A DNA stretch of 19,022 nucleotides, from positions 1 to 19,022 of the forward strand of contig SLDH01000234.1 of NCBI GenBank assembly GCA_007125415.1, written 5' to 3'. Both the position numbers and the translations under genes were made by a program. This stretch comes from Roseovarius sp. (GTDB taxonomy: Bacteria; Pseudomonadota; Alphaproteobacteria; Rhodobacterales; Rhodobacteraceae). Under the pieces are notes generated by a model that did not search any database, was not told the origin of the DNA, and saw only the letters and a list, made by a program, of their open reading frames with translations. The number at the start of each line of letters is the position of its first letter. Positions within the stretch are counted from its first letter, which is position 1. This document shows, one piece after another, positions 15,685-19,022 of this stretch.

Positions 15685-15703
15685 TGTCAGATGATGTCAG
15701 ACA
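15685..15703 (-). promoter_or_regulatory. Possible GntR-type operator upstream of the triple-RidA gene
   Basis: The gap 15607-15799 holds the palindrome TGTC-A-GACA (15695-15703), with a second TGTCAG copy 10 nt away (15685-15690). It lies about 80 nt before the GTG start. TGTCNGACA-type sites are used by some GntR-family repressors. The match is short and no regulator gene is present. Confidence 0.22.
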
Positions 15704-15799
15704 GATCAACGGTTCTCCGTCTGGAGATGCAGGCTCAGCACCTGACACCCTTCTGCAAGGGCGTGTCGGGACTGGGGCGACTGCAGCGCCGTTCACGGA

Positions 15800-16540
15800 T
15801 CAGGCCAGTGCGCCGCAATCCACCGGGTAATCGGCGCCGGTCACAAAGCTCGCATCGTCACCGGCAAGAAAAACGATCACGGCAGCGACTTCGCCGGGCA
15901 GGATCTCGCGCCCCAATGGGTGTGCCGCGATCCACTCGTCATGGGTCGCCCGGGGACCGGCATTGAAAAAGTCGCGCACCATCGGGGTGCCCGTGGTGCC
16001 CGGGCTGACCGAGTTGCAGCGGACACCGTTGCCCCGCCGGGCGCAATCCAGCGCGATCTCGCGCGTCAGGTTGACGACAGCGGCCTTGCTGGTCGTGTAG
16101 CCCAGAAGATCCGCATCCCCGAGCCAGGCCGATATGGAGCCGATGTTCACGATGCTGCCACCGGCCGGCATATGCGGGATGACCGCCTGGCAGCCCAGAA
16201 ACGTCCCTTCCACGTTGATCGCGATGATCCGCCGCCAGTCCTCGAGCGTGGTTGACCAAAGCGTGCCCTCGGCCAGAATGCCGGCGCAATTGACGAGGAT
16301 ATCGACGCGGCCCAGACGCGCCACGACATCGGCGACAAGCTTCTGCCAAGCCTGCGGATCGGTCACGTCAAGTGCCGCGAATTCGGCGTCCTCGGGCAGG
16401 TTGGCCGGCTCATTCAGGTCAGCCGCCACGACCCGAGCGCCTTCATTCGCAATCTGTGCGGCCACCTCCGCGCCGATCCCGGAGGCGGCGCCGGTCACGA
16501 TGGCCACCCGGCCCTTCATCTGGCCCTCGGTTTCGCTCAT
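15800..16540 (-). CDS. Short-chain dehydrogenase/reductase (classical SDR), first copy
   Basis: This 246-residue NAD(P)-dependent oxidoreductase has a complete classical SDR set: TGAASGIG (16-23), NCAG in place of NNAG (84-87), Asn of the INVEG segment, and the catalytic Ser135, Tyr148 and Lys152 (YTTSK). An acidic residue after the second strand (AADLNE) favours NAD over NADP. The ATG at 16540 is chosen because GGAG lies 8 nt upstream. A TTG two codons earlier is less likely. It ends PVDCGALA where most relatives have VDGG. It lies 84 nt downstream of the second SDR gene in the same direction, in the BVMO cluster, so it probably oxidises an alcohol or reduces a ketone in that pathway. The substrate is unknown. 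Confidence 0.92.
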   Translation of the reverse strand: MSETEGQMKGRVAIVTGAASGIGAEVAAQIANEGARVVAADLNEPANLPEDAEFAALDVTDPQAWQKLVADVVARLGRVDILVNCAGILAEGTLWSTTLEDWRRIIAINVEGTFLGCQAVIPHMPAGGSIVNIGSISAWLGDADLLGYTTSKAAVVNLTREIALDCARRGNGVRCNSVSPGTTGTPMVRDFFNAGPRATHDEWIAAHPLGREILPGEVAAVIVFLAGDDASFVTGADYPVDCGALA

Positions 16541-16624
16541 GCGCAATACTCCGCTTTTCCGGCATCTCTGCGCCGCAGGTTGATGCCCTTCCCTTCCGGC
16601 CTTCGCGTGCCGCCGTCATGCGCT

Positions 16625-17380
16625 TCACCGCGCAAGGTAACCTCCATCGACCACATATTCCGATCCGGTGACGGCGCTCGCGCGGTCGGAGGCGAGAAAC
16701 AGCGCAACGCCGGCAAATTCCTCGGGGCGGCCAAGCCGGCCGAGCGGCTGCGCCTCCTCGATTCGCGCACGCGCCCCGGCACCATCTTCATGGGCGTCGA
16801 GGTAATCCAGCACCATGGGCGTGGCGAAATAGCCGGGCGAAATCACATTGCAGCGCACGCCGGTATTCTGTTCGGCCAGAAAACGCGCGGCAGAGCGGGT
16901 CAGCATGCGCACCGCGGCCTTGCTCGCGCCATAGGCGGCCACACCCTCGGCGACGATGCCGCCATCGCCTGTCGCACCGTTGATCGATGCGACATTGATG
17001 ATCGAGCCGCCGCCCGCTTCGGCCATCACTCTCGAGGCCAGCTTGCAGCCGATAAAGGTGCCGTCGAGATTGACCTCCATCGTGTCTTTCCACATGTCAG
17101 GCGTGCAGGTCGCCACCGTGTCACCGTCCAGCGCGATACCGGCGGCATTGACCAGCACATCTATGCGACCGGCCTGCGCCACGATCATGTCCAGCACGCG
17201 CTGCCAGTCTTCCTGCCGGCGGACATCCATCTCCACGGTGGTACAGGGCGGATCGTCGAAGGGGCGCTGGTCGGCGGCGAAGACGGTCGCGCCCTCCTCA
17301 TGGAAGCGCAGCGCCGTCGCCCGGCCAAGCCCGGAGGCCGCCCCCGTGACAAGCGCCACTTTACCACTCAGGCCACTCAT
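16625..17380 (-). CDS. Short-chain dehydrogenase/reductase (classical SDR), second copy
   Basis: This 251-residue classical SDR has TGAASGLG (12-19), NAAG (78-81), Asn104 in EVNLDG, Tyr150 and Lys154 (YGASK), and the C-terminal VDGGYLAR. The cofactor region AADQRP has Asp37, favouring NAD. The catalytic Ser is probably Ser132 (NVASING). That puts 18 residues before Tyr, not the usual 13, so a short insertion (GATGDGGIVAEG) lengthens the substrate loop. It differs from the neighbouring SDR, so the two are unlikely to be a recent duplication. Its ATG overlaps the monooxygenase stop (ATGA, 17377-17380), so the two are translationally coupled and probably act on consecutive intermediates. Confidence 0.92.
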   Translation of the reverse strand: MSGLSGKVALVTGAASGLGRATALRFHEEGATVFAADQRPFDDPPCTTVEMDVRRQEDWQRVLDMIVAQAGRIDVLVNAAGIALDGDTVATCTPDMWKDTMEVNLDGTFIGCKLASRVMAEAGGGSIINVASINGATGDGGIVAEGVAAYGASKAAVRMLTRSAARFLAEQNTGVRCNVISPGYFATPMVLDYLDAHEDGAGARARIEEAQPLGRLGRPEEFAGVALFLASDRASAVTGSEYVVDGGYLAR

Positions 17381-18906
17381 GCCACCGTCTCCTCCTGGCG
17401 CATGCCCGCGGCGTGGACCGGTGCCTCAAAGTGAAACTCATCCGGGTTCACGGCCCGTGTCTCCCACCAGTAGCGCAGGGTGGTGCCGGACCAATTGGTC
17501 ACGACCTTTCCTTCGGCGTTCTTGTACCAGCTTGAGCAGCCATCCACCCACACGGTATGCTGCATGTCCTGATCGAGCTTTGTGTTGAAATGCGCCTGCG
17601 CCTCGGCGCGCGGCATCATGAAGCCCCTGCGGGCAGCCATCTCGCGATGACATTTCACGATGTATTTCGCCTGACATTCGAGCATGAAGATGATCGAGCC
17701 ATGACCGAGATTGGTGTTTGGTCCATAGACCATGAAGAAATTCGGGAAACCCGCGACCGTGACACCCCGATGCGCGACAGCTCCGGCTTCCCAGGCTGCA
17801 TGCAGATCCTGCCCGCCGAGGCCGCGGATGGCCATCGGGGCCAGCAGGTCCTGGCTCTCGAAACCTGTCGCAAAGATCAGGACATCGGCGGCGATATCCT
17901 CACCGCCCGAGCGCAGGCCGGTTTCGGTGATCGCGTCCACGCCGGTTGTGCGTAGCTCCAGATTGTCCCGCGCCATTGTGGCGAACCAGTCATTCGAAAG
18001 CAGGATGCGCTTGCAGCCAGCCGGGTAGTCCGGTGTAAGCGCCGCGCGCTGGTCCGGGTCGTTGACAGCGGATTCCAGGGCTTGCTGGCTTTGCCTTTGC
18101 CATTTCCGCCCCAACGCACTGCCCTTCAGAAACGCGCGAAAGGTAAGCTCCAGCTTGGTGTAATCCCAAATCCGCTGCAACCGCATGAGGAAAGGCAGGT
18201 GCCGGAAAAGCGCCTTTTCGAAGCTGGTTATCTTGCGATCGGGCTTCGGCGTCACCCAGTTGGGCGAGCGCTGGAACAGGATCAGCTTTTCGACGTCCGG
18301 CGCGATCTCGGGCACGAACTGGATGGCGCTGGCACCCGAGCCAATGACAGCGACACGCTTGCCGCGCAGGTCCACGTCATGATCCCATCGCGCCGAATGG
18401 AACGCCTCGCCGCGAAAGCTGGACCGGCCCGCAAAATCGGGCGTATAGGGGCGGTTAAGCTGGCCGGTGCTGGTCACGAGGCTGCGGGCGGCAATGCTAT
18501 CTCCGCTCTGCGTGGTGATGCGCCAGAGGCCTTGCCTCTCGTCCCAGTCGGCACCGGCAACCTCGGTGTTCAGGCGCAGATGACGGCCCAGATCGAACCT
18601 CTTCACGAAGGTTTCAAGATAGGCCTGAATCTCGTCCTGTTTGGCAAACCTGCGGTCCCATTCCGGGTTGAGATCGAAGGAAAAGGAGTAAAGCTGCGAG
18701 ACGACATCACAGCCCGAACCGGGATAATCGTTGTCCCGCCAGGTCCCGCCGACACGATCGCCTTTTTCCAGGATGAGACAGGGGATTCCCGCCTCTTTCA
18801 GCTTGACGGCCATGCACAGACCACCGGCGCCAGCCCCCACGATCACCACCGGCAAATCCCCCTCACCTCGGGCATGAGATACCGTTGTCGATACGTCCTT
18901 GGGCAT
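17377..18906 (-). CDS. Flavin-containing monooxygenase, Baeyer-Villiger type
   Basis: This 509-residue class B flavoprotein monooxygenase uses FAD, NADPH and O2, most likely to insert oxygen beside a ketone. The FAD Rossmann motif is GAGAGG (24-29), followed by LEKGDRVGGTWRDNDYPG (46-63). The NADPH motif is GSGASA (189-194). The Baeyer-Villiger fingerprint FxGxxxHxxxW[P/D] is present at 164-175 (FRGEAFHSARWD), and the FATGFES motif lies further on. I chose the ATG at 18906 because GGGAGG (18921-18916) lies 9 nt upstream and the Rossmann fold starts soon after. The 37-residue extension to 19017 runs through the regulatory region. It is first in the cluster, ahead of two SDRs, a classic alcohol-to-ketone-to-ester arrangement. 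The specific substrate is unknown. Confidence 0.93.
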   Translation of the reverse strand: MPKDVSTTVSHARGEGDLPVVIVGAGAGGLCMAVKLKEAGIPCLILEKGDRVGGTWRDNDYPGSGCDVVSQLYSFSFDLNPEWDRRFAKQDEIQAYLETFVKRFDLGRHLRLNTEVAGADWDERQGLWRITTQSGDSIAARSLVTSTGQLNRPYTPDFAGRSSFRGEAFHSARWDHDVDLRGKRVAVIGSGASAIQFVPEIAPDVEKLILFQRSPNWVTPKPDRKITSFEKALFRHLPFLMRLQRIWDYTKLELTFRAFLKGSALGRKWQRQSQQALESAVNDPDQRAALTPDYPAGCKRILLSNDWFATMARDNLELRTTGVDAITETGLRSGGEDIAADVLIFATGFESQDLLAPMAIRGLGGQDLHAAWEAGAVAHRGVTVAGFPNFFMVYGPNTNLGHGSIIFMLECQAKYIVKCHREMAARRGFMMPRAEAQAHFNTKLDQDMQHTVWVDGCSSWYKNAEGKVVTNWSGTTLRYWWETRAVNPDEFHFEAPVHAAGMRQEETVA

Positions 18907-18946
18907 TTCTTTGCGCCTCCCTGATCTGGCGCTTCCTGCGTAGGAC

Positions 18947-18964
18947 TGACTGATCGGGCAGTCA
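18947..18964 (-). promoter_or_regulatory. TetR-type operator overlapping the monooxygenase promoter
   Basis: A perfect inverted repeat TGACTG-N6-CAGTCA (18947-18952 and 18959-18964) lies about 40 nt before the start codon. On the minus strand, TTGACT overlaps its upstream arm, and TACGCA lies 17 nt further on as a poor -10. Arms of this kind with a GATC-like centre are common TetR-family sites. No repressor gene is in the window. It may lie beyond the right edge. Confidence 0.5.
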
Positions 18965-19022
18965 ATCAAAAGTAAATCTTCGTTATTTGTCCGACACCTG
19001 CGCGAAAGAGGTATCAACTGGC

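Noticed and set aside
18907..19017. 37-residue N-terminal extension of the monooxygenase
   Set aside because: It crosses the inverted repeat and the GGGAGG ribosome site that serve the ATG at 18906.
1..19022. CRISPR array, prophage, integron or replication origin
   Set aside because: No regularly spaced direct repeats, phage structural genes, integrase gene, or DnaA-box cluster were seen anywhere in the window.

Overview
The window is high-GC, densely packed bacterial DNA. Gene content and order (SPOR lipoprotein, D-Ala-D-Ala carboxypeptidase, thymidylate kinase, DNA polymerase III delta', TatD, metallo-beta-lactamase-fold hydrolase) and protein flavour point to an alphaproteobacterium, most likely a Rhodobacteraceae/Roseobacter-group chromosome. 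That placement is inferred from recognised family patterns, not from a database search.

Layout. (1) 1-330 has no convincing gene. (2) 331-1551 (+) encodes a TetA-like MFS efflux pump. (3) 1695-4352 (+) is a two-gene unit: an amidase-signature hydrolase, then an enolase-superfamily (MR/MLE-like) enzyme that lacks several textbook active-site residues. Two back-to-back perfect palindromes follow at 4353-4400, in a convergent intergenic gap. (4) 9891-4430 (-) is a housekeeping operon of six tightly spaced or overlapping genes, running from the SPOR lipoprotein to the MBL hydrolase. (5) 10142-10229 (+) is tRNA-Ser(UGA), followed by an intrinsic terminator. (6) 10516-12333 (+) encodes a class I-like PHA synthase, followed by a fused APH-like kinase/P-loop kinase protein (12447-14000, +). 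(7) 14001-14361 is a gene-free junction holding terminator-like hairpins and a decayed IS3-type transposase fragment. (8) 18906-14362 (-) is an accessory catabolic-looking cluster: a Baeyer-Villiger-type flavin monooxygenase, two short-chain dehydrogenases and a protein made of three tandem RidA/YjgF-like domains. A TetR-type inverted repeat sits upstream of the monooxygenase.

How the genes work together. The operon in (4) links envelope and cell-wall work (SPOR, DacC) to dTTP synthesis (Tmk), the replisome clamp loader (HolB) and two metal-dependent hydrolases. Most start/stop codons overlap, including a TTG start for tmk. The cluster in (8) could take an alcohol to a ketone (SDRs) and then to an ester or lactone (BVMO). 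The triple-RidA protein would remove a reactive imine, enamine or similar intermediate, but substrate and order are inference. It adjoins an IS remnant and may have been acquired. The triple-RidA protein and its cluster are the most novel-looking items here. The enolase-superfamily enzyme with atypical catalytic residues is the next.
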